Part shown: positions 28,305-36,730 of the stretch, one piece after another | How the letters are laid out: the number at the start of each line of letters is the position of its first letter | How positions within the stretch are numbered: position 1 is the stretch's first letter | Assembly: GCF_000364165.2 (NCBI RefSeq) | Contig: NZ_CP097810.1 | Span: 992,001 to 1,056,000 of the forward strand | DNA: 64,000 bases | Source: Clostridium sp. MD294 | GTDB taxonomy: Bacteria; Bacillota; Clostridia; Lachnospirales; Anaerotignaceae | Direction: 5' to 3' | The notes under the pieces: model-generated | What the model was told of the DNA's origin: nothing | Database searches by the model: none | The model's input: only the letters and a program-made list of their open reading frames with translations | Translations under genes and position numbers: made by a program

Positions 28305-31300
28305 CTAGCATTTCAATGCTTGTAATAATATTTTAATATTGTCTAATATGACACTTTCTTTTTCTTTTTGAGTAAATTTCATAGTAATATAAGGAGAAGC
28401 ACCAGCAGTAAAAAAGTATTTTCCTTTTCCGTTTGCAATCAGTGCAGTAATATTTTCTGGTTTTATATTTGCTTCTGATTTTAATTGTAATAATATGCTG
28501 TTTATTTTTTGTACAATAGATAATATACCTAAATGATGTGCATCTGCTTTTAAAAGTACAACATCTAAAAGTGTTTGAACACTTTTGGGTAAATTTCCAA
28601 AACGGTCTTCTAATTCTTCCTGTATATTGTAATAATCATACTGATTGGAAACAGTAGCGATTTTTTTGTACATTTCCATACGTTGCTCTTGATTTTTGAT
28701 ATAAAAATCAGGGATATAAGCATTAATATTTAAATCAATAGTAGTTTCAAAATGTTCTTGTTTAGGTTCTCCTTTTATATTTTGTATTTCTTCTTCTAAA
28801 AGACGACAGTACATATCATATCCTATTGCTTCCATATGACCATGTTGTTCTGCCCCTAAAAGATTACCAGCACCTCTGATTTCTAAATCTCTCATAGCAA
28901 TTTTAAAACCTGAACCAAATTCTGTAAATTCACGTATTGTTTGTAATCTTTTTTCTGCTGTTTCTTGTAATACTTTGTCTTTATGATACATTAAATAAGC
29001 ATATGCCATTCTATTGGAACGACCAACACGCCCTCTTAATTGATATAGTTGAGAAAGTCCCATGCGGTCAGCATCTTGTATTATGATAGTATTTGTATTT
29101 GAAATATCTAGTCCTGTTTCAATAATAGTAGTACAAACAAGAACGTCAATTTCTCCTTCTATAAAGTCAGACATAATATTTTCAAGTTCTCTTTCTGTCA
29201 TTTGACCATGAGCATAATTAATTTTTGCCTCAGGAACTAATTTTTGTAAATGAAGTGTTTCTTCTACAATATTTTGTACACGATTAAATAGATAATATAC
29301 TTGACCTCCTCTTGCCAATTCCCTATGAATTGCCTCTCTTACAAAAGCAGGATTACTTTCTAAAACATAAGTTTGTATAGGATAACGTTCTTGAGGAGGC
29401 TCTTCTAATATACTCATGTCACGAATACCAGAAAGGCTCATGTGAAGCGTACGAGGAATAGGTGTTGCTGTAAGTGTCAGTACATTTACATTTTCACGAA
29501 AAGATTTTAATTTTTCTTTGTGTCCAACACCAAAACGTTGTTCTTCGTCCACAATCACAAGACCTAAATCTTTAAAAATGACATCTTTTGATAAAATGCG
29601 ATGAGTACCTATTACAATATCTACAATACCGTTTTTTAAACCCTCCAATGTTTCTTTTTGTTGCTTTGGAGTACGAAAACGAGAAAGCAAACCTATTTTG
29701 ATAGGATAACCAGACATTCTTTGTAAAAAGGTGTTGTAATGTTGTTGAGCAAGTATAGTAGTTGGCACTAAATAAGCTACTTGTTTACTATCTTGTACTG
29801 TTTTAAAAGCTGCTCTAATAGCAACTTCTGTTTTGCCATAACCAACATCACCGCATATTAGTCTGTCCATTACTTTGCCACTTTGCATATCTCTTTTTAT
29901 ATCTTCTATAGCATATAATTGGTCTTCTGTTTCTTCAAAAGAAAATCCTTCTTCAAATTCTTTTTGCCATAAAGTATCTGGAGAATATAAAAAACCTTTT
30001 GTATTTGCTCTTTTGGCATAAAGAGCTACTAAATCTTGTGCTAATATTTTGATAGCAGAACGAGCTTTTGTTTTTGCCTTTTTCCATTCTTGTCCTCCTA
30101 ATTTATTCAGTTTTGGAGTAACGCCATGATTACCAATATATTTCTGTATTAAATTCATTTGATTGACAGGAACAAATAAATTTCCACCATTAGCATAAGA
30201 TATTTTCATATAGTCTTTGTTGATACCATCTACAGTAATTTTTTCAAGACCTTGAAAAACACCAATACCATGATTATCGTGTACAACGTAATCACCTGTT
30301 TTTAAATCTGTAAAACTTTCTATAGGTGTCCCTTTTTTGGATTTATTGCGTCTTTTTTTACGATTTGCTTCCCCATAGAATTCTTTGTCGGAAAAAATAG
30401 CAAAAGCAATATCTTGATAATAAAAACTTTGATTTAATTTACCAGACGCCACCATAACGGTGCCTTTAGGTATTGTTTTGTCAAATGTTTCGCTATAAAA
30501 AGAATTAATATTTCTTTCTGCCAATTCTTTTACAACTCTTTCACAATAAGTACGACCTCCAGCTAGTATCACAATGCGATAATTTGATTTTTTAAGCATA
30601 TCAATTTCATCACAAAATAAGTCAATTCTTTTTTGAAAAGCAGGAGCAGATTTTACAGAAAAGAAAAAAGTATCTTTTACAGTAAAACAAGGGGCTTTTT
30701 GGGATATTGTTGTGAGAAGAATTTGAGAAAAAGAACAAGCCTCTTTTAAAATATGAGTATAGTCAAAAAGAAGATTACTCTGTGTAGGAAGTATATATCC
30801 TTTTTCAATACGTTGTTTCATGCTTTCGCTGTATTCTGCTAATATGGTATTGATATGCTGTTGTAGTTTGTCTGGTTCGTCAAAAAATAAAAGAGTATCT
30901 TTTGAAATATAACTTAAAAGAGATACTGTATTTTCATAAAAATAAGGCATATAGTTGTTAATGTTGCTATGATTTTGTCCTAATTTCAATGCTTCTAATA
31001 TAGGAAGTGTTATTTCTTTTAAACGTTGAGCATAATCATAAAGTTCTTGTTTTTCAAATTGCTGTATGGTATATTGATATTCTTTTTCTATTTTTTCTAT
31101 AGCAATAGAAGCAGTTTCACTGTCATATACTAATTCTCTCATAGGGAAAATAGAGATATGATTTACTTTTTCAGTAGAGCGTTGTGTGTTTGTATTAACA
31201 AGACGAATAGAGTCAATTTCATTATCCCAAAGTTCAATACGAAATGTTTGTTCTGCCGTTGGGGAATAAATATCTATAATACCTCCTCTTACAGCAAATT

Positions 31301-31811
31301 GTCCTGCTGCTTCTACTAATTCTGTACGTTCGTATCCCATTTGTATCAGTTTTTGTAATAATTTTTGAGTATCAATTACATCACCTTCTTTTAATTGTAG
31401 TATAAAAGAAGAAAAAATTTCTTTAGGAGGCATTTTGTCAAGAAGTGCTTCTATAGAAAGCACAAGTATAGGTTTTTCTCCTGCAATGTAACGATGTATT
31501 ACGGAAAAACGTTGACAAGTGATAGCTTGACTGCGTACATCAGCACTATAAAAAAGTAAATCCTTTGCTGGATAAAAACAGGTATCTTTGTGAAAAAAAC
31601 GAAAATTTTCATAGATTTCACGTGCTTTTAATTCACTGTATGTCAATATGATAGCAGGGCGATTGCTATGATGACAAATTGCTGCTATCATATGTGTTAA
31701 TTGTATATCAATAATACCAGAAGCTAATATAGGGGTATTGTTTTGTGCAATATTTTGTAACATTTGTTGATATTGTTGTAATTCTAATAAAGGTTCAAAA
31801 AGAGTATTCAA
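28305..31811 (-). CDS. mfd: Transcription-repair coupling factor
   Basis: A 1168-residue SF2 translocase that removes stalled RNA polymerase and recruits UvrA. UvrB-like N-terminal domain, RNAP-interaction domain (GDYVVHDNHGIGVFQGLEKI), helicase motifs GDVGYGKTEVAIRAAF (Walker A) and IVDEEQRFGVGHKEKL (DEEQ box), and motif VI QLRGRVGRSNRMAYAYLMY. The C-terminal TRCF domain is present. The start is TTG at 31811, overlapping the pth stop as TTGA, with GAGGTGA 5 bases before it. Translational coupling with pth is likely. Confidence 0.96.
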   Translation of the reverse strand: MNTLFEPLLELQQYQQMLQNIAQNNTPILASGIIDIQLTHMIAAICHHSNRPAIILTYSELKAREIYENFRFFHKDTCFYPAKDLLFYSADVRSQAITCQRFSVIHRYIAGEKPILVLSIEALLDKMPPKEIFSSFILQLKEGDVIDTQKLLQKLIQMGYERTELVEAAGQFAVRGGIIDIYSPTAEQTFRIELWDNEIDSIRLVNTNTQRSTEKVNHISIFPMRELVYDSETASIAIEKIEKEYQYTIQQFEKQELYDYAQRLKEITLPILEALKLGQNHSNINNYMPYFYENTVSLLSYISKDTLLFFDEPDKLQQHINTILAEYSESMKQRIEKGYILPTQSNLLFDYTHILKEACSFSQILLTTISQKAPCFTVKDTFFFSVKSAPAFQKRIDLFCDEIDMLKKSNYRIVILAGGRTYCERVVKELAERNINSFYSETFDKTIPKGTVMVASGKLNQSFYYQDIAFAIFSDKEFYGEANRKKRRNKSKKGTPIESFTDLKTGDYVVHDNHGIGVFQGLEKITVDGINKDYMKISYANGGNLFVPVNQMNLIQKYIGNHGVTPKLNKLGGQEWKKAKTKARSAIKILAQDLVALYAKRANTKGFLYSPDTLWQKEFEEGFSFEETEDQLYAIEDIKRDMQSGKVMDRLICGDVGYGKTEVAIRAAFKTVQDSKQVAYLVPTTILAQQHYNTFLQRMSGYPIKIGLLSRFRTPKQQKETLEGLKNGIVDIVIGTHRILSKDVIFKDLGLVIVDEEQRFGVGHKEKLKSFRENVNVLTLTATPIPRTLHMSLSGIRDMSILEEPPQERYPIQTYVLESNPAFVREAIHRELARGGQVYYLFNRVQNIVEETLHLQKLVPEAKINYAHGQMTERELENIMSDFIEGEIDVLVCTTIIETGLDISNTNTIIIQDADRMGLSQLYQLRGRVGRSNRMAYAYLMYHKDKVLQETAEKRLQTIREFTEFGSGFKIAMRDLEIRGAGNLLGAEQHGHMEAIGYDMYCRLLEEEIQNIKGEPKQEHFETTIDLNINAYIPDFYIKNQEQRMEMYKKIATVSNQYDYYNIQEELEDRFGNLPKSVQTLLDVVLLKADAHHLGILSIVQKINSILLQLKSEANIKPENITALIANGKGKYFFTAGASPYITMKFTQKEKESVILDNIKILLQALKC

Positions 31812-32425
31812 GAAATCACCTCATTTTGATGAGAAGGTTTTGCTTTTTTATTTTCTTTTTTTAGTTTTTGATTTGTTTGGTTCATAGCTTCTTTTATGTC
31901 TTTTGTCAAAATAATTTCTATAGCATGACAGGCTTTGTCTATACCACTAAGTATAAGTGGTTGTTCATCTTTTGAAAATTTAGCAAGCACATAATCTGCT
32001 AAATCCCAACCGTTTGGTTTTTCGCCAATACCTACTTTAATACGAACAAAATCTTCTGTACCTAAATGAGCAATAATGTTTTTGATACCATTATGACCGC
32101 CTGCACTTCCTTTTTCTCTAATGCGTACAGTACTAAGAGGTAAACTGGTATCATCGTATATTACATAAAATTGTTCTAATGGTATTTTATAAAATTTTAA
32201 TATTTCTCTTATGCTTTCTCCGCTTAAATTCATATAGGTTTGAGGTTTTACAAGAAGCACTTTTTTACCTAATATTATGCCATCACCTATAAGAGCTTTG
32301 TGTTTAAATTTTGTTACATCAATATGATATTGTTTTGCAAGTTGGTCAATCACCCAAAAACCTACATTGTGTTTTGTTTTATCATATTCTTTGCCAGGAT
32401 TTCCTAGACCTACAATTATAATCAT
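31808..32425 (-). CDS. pth: Peptidyl-tRNA hydrolase
   Basis: A 205-residue enzyme that recycles peptidyl-tRNA. MIIIVGLGNPGKEYDKTKHNVGFW has the catalytic His, with KPQTYMNLSGESI, VIYDDTSLPLSTVRIR and GSAGGHNGIKNIIAHLGTEDFVRIKVGIG following. Start 32425 is chosen for the AGAGGTGA site; the longer frame to 32479 is not conserved-looking. The C-terminal tail is Lys-rich. It overlaps mfd by 4 bases, the usual pth-mfd pair. A tnpB element sits about 60 bases upstream. Confidence 0.95.
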   Translation of the reverse strand: MIIIVGLGNPGKEYDKTKHNVGFWVIDQLAKQYHIDVTKFKHKALIGDGIILGKKVLLVKPQTYMNLSGESIREILKFYKIPLEQFYVIYDDTSLPLSTVRIREKGSAGGHNGIKNIIAHLGTEDFVRIKVGIGEKPNGWDLADYVLAKFSKDEQPLILSGIDKACHAIEIILTKDIKEAMNQTNQKLKKENKKAKPSHQNEVIS

Positions 32426-32485
32426 ATTTTTATCACCTCTGTTTTTTTTTAAAAATGGTAGTAAGTATAATAAATTCATAAGCTA

Positions 32486-32508
32486 CCGTTACTGAAAACT
32501 TATAAAAA
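32486..32508 (-). repeat. Imperfect inverted repeat, right side of tnpB element
   Basis: Reads TTTTTATAAGTTTTCAGTAA then CGG on the - strand; partner at 33948-33970 (20 of 23 identical). Confidence 0.55.
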
Positions 32509-32540
32509 GTTAACAAAAATATTGCTATTTTATAAAACTC

Positions 32541-32656
32541 TTCTGTTTCATTTCTGCTTCATTGTGTATGCTTTTGCCTAGGCTACTCACAAGTTCTTGT
32601 ACACTCCACAGACGTAAATTCCGACGTAACTCGCCGTACATATCTACATTAACTTT
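32541..32656 (-). ncRNA. Probable omega-RNA (reRNA) scaffold at the tnpB right end
   Basis: Directly after the tnpB stop the - strand is richer in G and C and carries wording typical of IS605 right ends: GTACGGCGAGTTACGTCGG, GTCTGTGGAGTGTAC, ACAAG-AA-CTTGT hairpin, GCCTAGGCAAAAGCATACAC, and AATGAAGCAGAAATG. In known TnpB systems such RNA overlaps the 3' end of tnpB and its 3' tail, copied from the flank, is the guide. Here the flank to lower coordinates is TTTATAAAATAGCAATATTT on the - strand. Exact 3' boundary of the scaffold is inferred. Confidence 0.7.
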
Positions 32657-33831
32657 TAGGTGTTATTTTGTAGATTACAATAATAGTTTTTTAGATTAAG
32701 ACTTGCATTAAAATCTCTATCTATCTTTATACCACATTTATCACATACATACACTCTATCACTTAGCTTTAAGTTTTTTTTAATATTACCACAGCAGTAA
32801 CATCTTTTACTACTTGGATAAAATCTATCGGCAAATATTACTTCTATATTGCTCCAACTAGCTTTGTACTCAATTTGTTTTCTAAACTCATAGAATTTTT
32901 GTTCTTGAACTGCTTTTGATAAATGCTTATTTTTCATCATACCACTTACATTTAAGTCCTCTAAAACGATATAGCTTGGTTCTCGTTTTATCATTTCAGT
33001 AGTTGTTTTGTGTAAATAGTCATTTCTGATGTTTGATAGTCTATTACAAATCTTTCGCAATTCTCTTTCACTTTTTATAATGTTGCTTGTTTTCTTGTAA
33101 CTCTCTCCCTCCTTATTCCTTTCGTATTTTATTGATATACTACGTTGCAACCTACGTTTTTTCTTTTCTAATTTTTTAACTCTGCTAGTATTATTTACAT
33201 TTTTGTATTTGTTCCCATCAGAACAAATAGCTAAATATTTGATGCCTAAATCAATTCCGACACCTTCATTAAGTGATATTGGTTTTAATTCTTTTTCTGT
33301 TTCAATACCTATACATATATACCAATTAACTCCGTCATATACTACATGAGGATTGATATATTTACAATCTGTTGGTATCTTATCTTTTTCAGCTAGTTTG
33401 ATAAAATTCATTTTAGCCTTGTTCTTTTTTGTTGATAAAGAAATCTTTTCTAGCTTAACATGAGTATCTGTAAACTTAATTTTATCAGTATCAACGTAAA
33501 AACTTGGTGTATCTTTTTTCTTGCTTTTGAACTTAGGAAAATCAGCTCTGTGATGAAAGAAATTTTTATAAGCTATACAACAATCTTTAATAGCTTGTTT
33601 GGTAACATTATTGCTAATAGTATTTAGCCATTTATATTCTTCTTCTTGTTTTAATATAGTAAACTGTTTCCTAAGTTCGCTATCACTGATAAAGTTTCCA
33701 CCGTTTTTATAGTTTTCTTGTTGTTTTTTTAATGCCCAGTTATAAGCAAATCTTTTTGTGCCACAGAATTGAAAAAGCCTAGTCTGTTGCTTGTTATTAG
33801 GGAGTAGCTTAACTTTGAATGTTTTTATCAT
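32656..33831 (-). CDS. tnpB: RNA-guided endonuclease TnpB (IS605 OrfB)
   Basis: A 391-residue TnpB. The N-terminal OrfB helix-turn-helix region (FKVKLLPNNKQQTRLFQFCGTKRFAYNWALKKQ) is followed by a RuvC-like nuclease with all three acidic sites visible: GIDLGIKYLAI (Asp), YIVLEDLNVSGM (Glu) and DRDFNASLNL (Asp). The zinc ribbon is CYCCGN...CDKCG. All parts are intact, so it is probably active as an omega-RNA-guided DNA nuclease. No TnpA partner is seen. A decayed relative lies near 54.7 kb. Confidence 0.93.
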   Translation of the reverse strand: MIKTFKVKLLPNNKQQTRLFQFCGTKRFAYNWALKKQQENYKNGGNFISDSELRKQFTILKQEEEYKWLNTISNNVTKQAIKDCCIAYKNFFHHRADFPKFKSKKKDTPSFYVDTDKIKFTDTHVKLEKISLSTKKNKAKMNFIKLAEKDKIPTDCKYINPHVVYDGVNWYICIGIETEKELKPISLNEGVGIDLGIKYLAICSDGNKYKNVNNTSRVKKLEKKKRRLQRSISIKYERNKEGESYKKTSNIIKSERELRKICNRLSNIRNDYLHKTTTEMIKREPSYIVLEDLNVSGMMKNKHLSKAVQEQKFYEFRKQIEYKASWSNIEVIFADRFYPSSKRCYCCGNIKKNLKLSDRVYVCDKCGIKIDRDFNASLNLKNYYCNLQNNT

Positions 33832-33947
33832 CTTCTATCAACTCCTTAATATTGGCTCTCTTACATTGTAATTTACAACTAAAAAACGTTATTATTTGAA
33901 TGAAATCCTTTATTAATTCTTCCTGCAAACTCAACACTTTATATAGT

Positions 33948-33970
33948 TTTTTATAAGTTTTTATTAACAG
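33948..33970 (+). repeat. Imperfect inverted repeat, left side of tnpB element
   Basis: Reads TTTTTATAAGTTTTTATTAA then CAG on the + strand; partner of 32486-32508. Confidence 0.55.
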
Positions 33971-34077
33971 TTATATACCTCTTTTTTGCATGAAAAGTAG
34001 TACGAAATTAAATGTATTAAGTAAATTTATTTTATAAATTTACCTATAACAAACAATATTTAATAACATTAGTAATT

Positions 34078-34103
34078 ACCCTCTGTCTAAAAAAGACGAG
34101 GGT
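34078..34103 (-). terminator. Hairpin downstream of the ABC importer operon
   Basis: ACCCTC-T-GTCT, A-rich loop, AGACGAGGGT, one bulge. It is 79 bases beyond the - strand stop at 34182, so its role is tentative. Confidence 0.45.
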
Positions 34104-34181
34104 TATTATAAATGATAGTGTTATATAATGTGTGTAATATGATTTAATTATAGCTGTTGCAGTATAAAAAGCAAGGTATTT

Positions 34182-34805
34182 TCAATGTATGAATTCGACA
34201 AAATTATTTGAAGTAACTGCTTTTAAAGTATGTTTTTGAAGTATAAATAAATGAGGAGAAAGAGCAGTCGCTTCTTCTATGTTGTGTGTAATAATAAGGC
34301 AAATTTTATTTTGCATTTTTTGCTGTAAAAATGGTATGATTTGTTGTTTTCTTTCTAAATCTATACCAGTAAAAGGTTCATCTAAAAGGAATATATCACC
34401 ATCATAAACAATCGCTTTTGCTAAAGCAACACGCCTGAGCATACCTCCGCTTAATTCAGAAGGTAATTTATTTTCTATACCAAATAAATCTAATTGTTCT
34501 AATATAGAGATGCAGTATTTTTTGTCAGTATTGACAATAGTCATATTGTCTAAAATAGTGAACCAAGGTAGTAGTCTGTTTTCTTGAAAAAGAAACGAAA
34601 TTTTTGAAGCATTGTGATAAATAAATCCTTTTTGAGGAAGAAGTAAACCGCTTATTAATTTAAAAAATGTTGTTTTGCCACAGCCGCTTTTTCCTAATAT
34701 GCAATAAATACCTTGCTTGTCAAAACAACAACAAAATTGCTGTAATATAGTAGTATCGTAGCGAAATGTTACATTTTCAAATTGTAGCATTGTTTTTGTT
34801 TTCAT
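34182..34805 (-). CDS. ABC transporter ATP-binding protein (nitrate/sulfonate/taurine type)
   Basis: A 207-residue ATPase of the SsuB/TauB/NrtD group. Walker A is LGKSGCGKTTFF, the Q-loop FLFQENRLLPW, the signature LSGGMLRRVALAKAI and Walker B IFLLDEPFTGID, followed by the switch His in IITHNIEEA. It drives the permease encoded just upstream, overlapping it by 29 bases. MLRR replaces the commoner MxQR after the signature. Confidence 0.93.
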   Translation of the reverse strand: MKTKTMLQFENVTFRYDTTILQQFCCCFDKQGIYCILGKSGCGKTTFFKLISGLLLPQKGFIYHNASKISFLFQENRLLPWFTILDNMTIVNTDKKYCISILEQLDLFGIENKLPSELSGGMLRRVALAKAIVYDGDIFLLDEPFTGIDLERKQQIIPFLQQKMQNKICLIITHNIEEATALSPHLFILQKHTLKAVTSNNFVEFIH

Positions 34806-35571
34806 ATGAAATACCCATCTTTCTACTAATATAATAAAGTAAATATAAAAAGCATTTTTCTAAAAGTATACTAAATAGTATAGCACAAATTGTCCATACA
34901 AATAACTCTGATGTTTCTAAATAAATTTTTGTTTCATAAATTTTTCTGCCTATAGAAGCATTAGGAGTGCATATTACTTCTGCTGCAATACCTGCTTTCC
35001 AAGCCATACCTATACCTGCATGACAAGCAGATATAAAATAAGGAAGTATAGAAGGAATGTATATATAACGATAAGTTTTAAAATAAGAAAAACGATATAC
35101 TTTTGCCATTTCTAAATATTGTTTTTGTGTTTGTTCTATACCAATGCTGATATTTGTCCATATTAAAGGAAATACCATCAAAAACGATATAACAATGGGT
35201 ACAAAGTCTGTTTTTATCCATAAAAGTACTAATATGCTAAAAGAGGCAACAGGAGTTGCTTTCATGGTATGTATAGCAGGGGAGAAAAAGTCATGTAATA
35301 TTTTACTGCGATAACAAAGTATAGCAAATAATATGCCTAAAAAAACAGAAAATAAATAACCTGTCAATATACGTATCATAGAACAGAATATAGTATACCA
35401 AAAAGAAAATTCTAAACTAAGTGAAAAAAAAGTTTTTAAAACACTAATAGGAGAAGCAATAAGTATTTCTTTATTTATGATAACAAATAAAAATTGCCAA
35501 AATAACAGCCATACAAATAGTATGACTGTTTTAGAAATCAGTTTTTTATTTTGTATAATAAAAATCTTCAT
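34777..35571 (-). CDS. ABC transporter permease (SsuC/TauC-like)
   Basis: A 264-residue permease with about six membrane helices. The cytoplasmic EAA-type loop is TQKQYLEMAKVYRFSYFKTYRYIYIPSILPY, and the family feature GIGMAWKAGIAAEVICTP follows. It overlaps the substrate-binding protein gene by 26 bases and the ATPase gene by 29 bases, so all three are one unit. The substrate is not evident. Confidence 0.92.
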   Translation of the reverse strand: MKIFIIQNKKLISKTVILFVWLLFWQFLFVIINKEILIASPISVLKTFFSLSLEFSFWYTIFCSMIRILTGYLFSVFLGILFAILCYRSKILHDFFSPAIHTMKATPVASFSILVLLWIKTDFVPIVISFLMVFPLIWTNISIGIEQTQKQYLEMAKVYRFSYFKTYRYIYIPSILPYFISACHAGIGMAWKAGIAAEVICTPNASIGRKIYETKIYLETSELFVWTICAILFSILLEKCFLYLLYYISRKMGISYENKNNATI

Positions 35572-36580
35572 CAGGCAATACGCCTCCTATAGATTTTGGA
35601 TTTGCATCAAATAAAACTTGATAAAAACCTTGTAAAGCATTTTTCATTTCTTCTCCAGAAATAAAAACAATATTACAGTTAGGTATTGCTTTTTCTGCAG
35701 CAGCAGCATTTTCCATAATACCATATTGCTGTACTAAAGTAGCAGCTTCTGCAATATTGGCATTAACATAATTTACAGAGTTTTCATATTCTTTTAAAAA
35801 GTTTTCAAATGCTTGCTTATTGTTTTCAATAAATTCTTTTCTTGCTACAATACAACCCATAGCAAGCTGTGATGTCTGTAAAGAATTAAGTTTTTGCGTA
35901 TTGTCCCATTGCTGTGTTAAATCAAGTGCTTGACGTATAGTATCATCTTTTAATAAAACAGCTGTAACATTAGGTTCTGGTAAAAGTGCAATGTTGACAT
36001 CACCTGCTAATAAAGCAGCAGCAAGTTCAGCATGTTCTGTCATATATTCTACTGTTACATTTTCAATATTATTTTTTTGTAAAATATAGTTTAGTACATA
36101 TTCTGGAGTAGAGCCTTGTCCTGTAGCATAAATTGTTTTGCCTTCTAAATCTGAAATAGATTGTATTGTGTCACCACGTTCTAAAATGTGCAATACACCT
36201 AATGTGTTTATAGCAGCAATAGAAATTTCGTGTTCTGATTTGTTATAAACAGCAGCAGCGATGTTTGTAGGTAGTGCTGCAATATCTACTCCTCCATTTA
36301 TAAGTTCTGCCATTACTTCATCTGGTGCAGAAGAAATTTCAAATGTATAATCGTTTGATAAATCAGTAGCATCTAATAATTGTACAGCACCAATTCCTGT
36401 AGGCCCTTTTAAAACAGCAACAGAAACAGGCGTTTTGTCTGCATTTTCAATGACATCTGGCTGTTCTGCTGCTGTACTAGAATTATCAGAACAAGCTACC
36501 ATATTAAAGAGTAAAGTAATCAATAGTAAAATACTAAAAATAGGTTTTAATTTGTTTTTCATAATAGTGTTGCTGCTCAT
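35546..36580 (-). CDS. ABC transporter substrate-binding lipoprotein
   Basis: A 344-residue periplasm-type binding protein, lipid-anchored. The signal KLKPIFSILLLITLLFNMVAC has a lipobox (MVAC). The body has the type II binding-protein look: VAVLKGPTGIGAVQLLD, INGGVDIAALPTNIAAAVYNK, LEGKTIYATGQGSTPEYVLNYIL, AGDVNIALLPEPNVTAVLL. This matches SsuA/NrtA/TauA-like proteins. Start is ambiguous: ATG 36580 or ATG 36562; neither has a good site. No thiamine (TPP) riboswitch motif was seen in the 150-base upstream gap. Confidence 0.88.
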   Translation of the reverse strand: MSSNTIMKNKLKPIFSILLLITLLFNMVACSDNSSTAAEQPDVIENADKTPVSVAVLKGPTGIGAVQLLDATDLSNDYTFEISSAPDEVMAELINGGVDIAALPTNIAAAVYNKSEHEISIAAINTLGVLHILERGDTIQSISDLEGKTIYATGQGSTPEYVLNYILQKNNIENVTVEYMTEHAELAAALLAGDVNIALLPEPNVTAVLLKDDTIRQALDLTQQWDNTQKLNSLQTSQLAMGCIVARKEFIENNKQAFENFLKEYENSVNYVNANIAEAATLVQQYGIMENAAAAEKAIPNCNIVFISGEEMKNALQGFYQVLFDANPKSIGGVLPDEDFYYTK

Positions 36581-36644
36581 AATGTTAAAAAATAAAATGA
36601 TTTTATAAAGCAGCTTCTCCTTTCATTTGATAAAATTTATGTGA

Positions 36645-36675
36645 TAAAAAAGGAAGGAACTGTTACAGTTCCTTC
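36645..36675 (-). terminator. Terminator after the [FeFe] hydrogenase gene
   Basis: GAAGGAACTG, TTA, CAGTTCCTTC: a perfect 10-bp stem followed on the - strand by CTTTTTT. It separates the hydrogenase from the importer operon downstream. Confidence 0.85.
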
Positions 36676-36730
36676 ATAAAAAGTTATTACTGTTTTTCAT
36701 AGTAATGAAGTGAACAGATTTGCTATGCTA

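Larger units (their letters stand above)
32486..33970 (-). mobile_element. IS200/IS605-family element carrying tnpB only, with imperfect end repeats
   Basis: A solo tnpB gene with a characteristic structured 3' region, no tnpA seen on either side. Outward-facing 23-base sequences at 32486-32508 (- strand: TTTTTATAAGTTTTCAGTAA...) and 33948-33970 (+ strand: TTTTTATAAGTTTTTATTAA...) match at 20 of 23 bases. They may be the ends or hairpin parts near the ends; IS605 ends are usually subterminal hairpins, so the exact boundaries are not certain. It lies between pth and the ABC importer. Confidence 0.65.
33832..34181. other. Spacer holding the tnpB left end and a hairpin
   Basis: No gene seen. 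It contains the left inverted repeat (33948-33970), a stretch of pure A/T-rich sequence, and a hairpin at 34078-34103 that could end the ABC importer transcript. The tnpB ribosome binding site (GGAG at about 33841) is at its start. Confidence 0.6.

Noticed and set aside
36581..36730. TPP or other riboswitch before the ABC importer
   Set aside because: No TPP-type conserved boxes; the only strong structure is the hydrogenase terminator.
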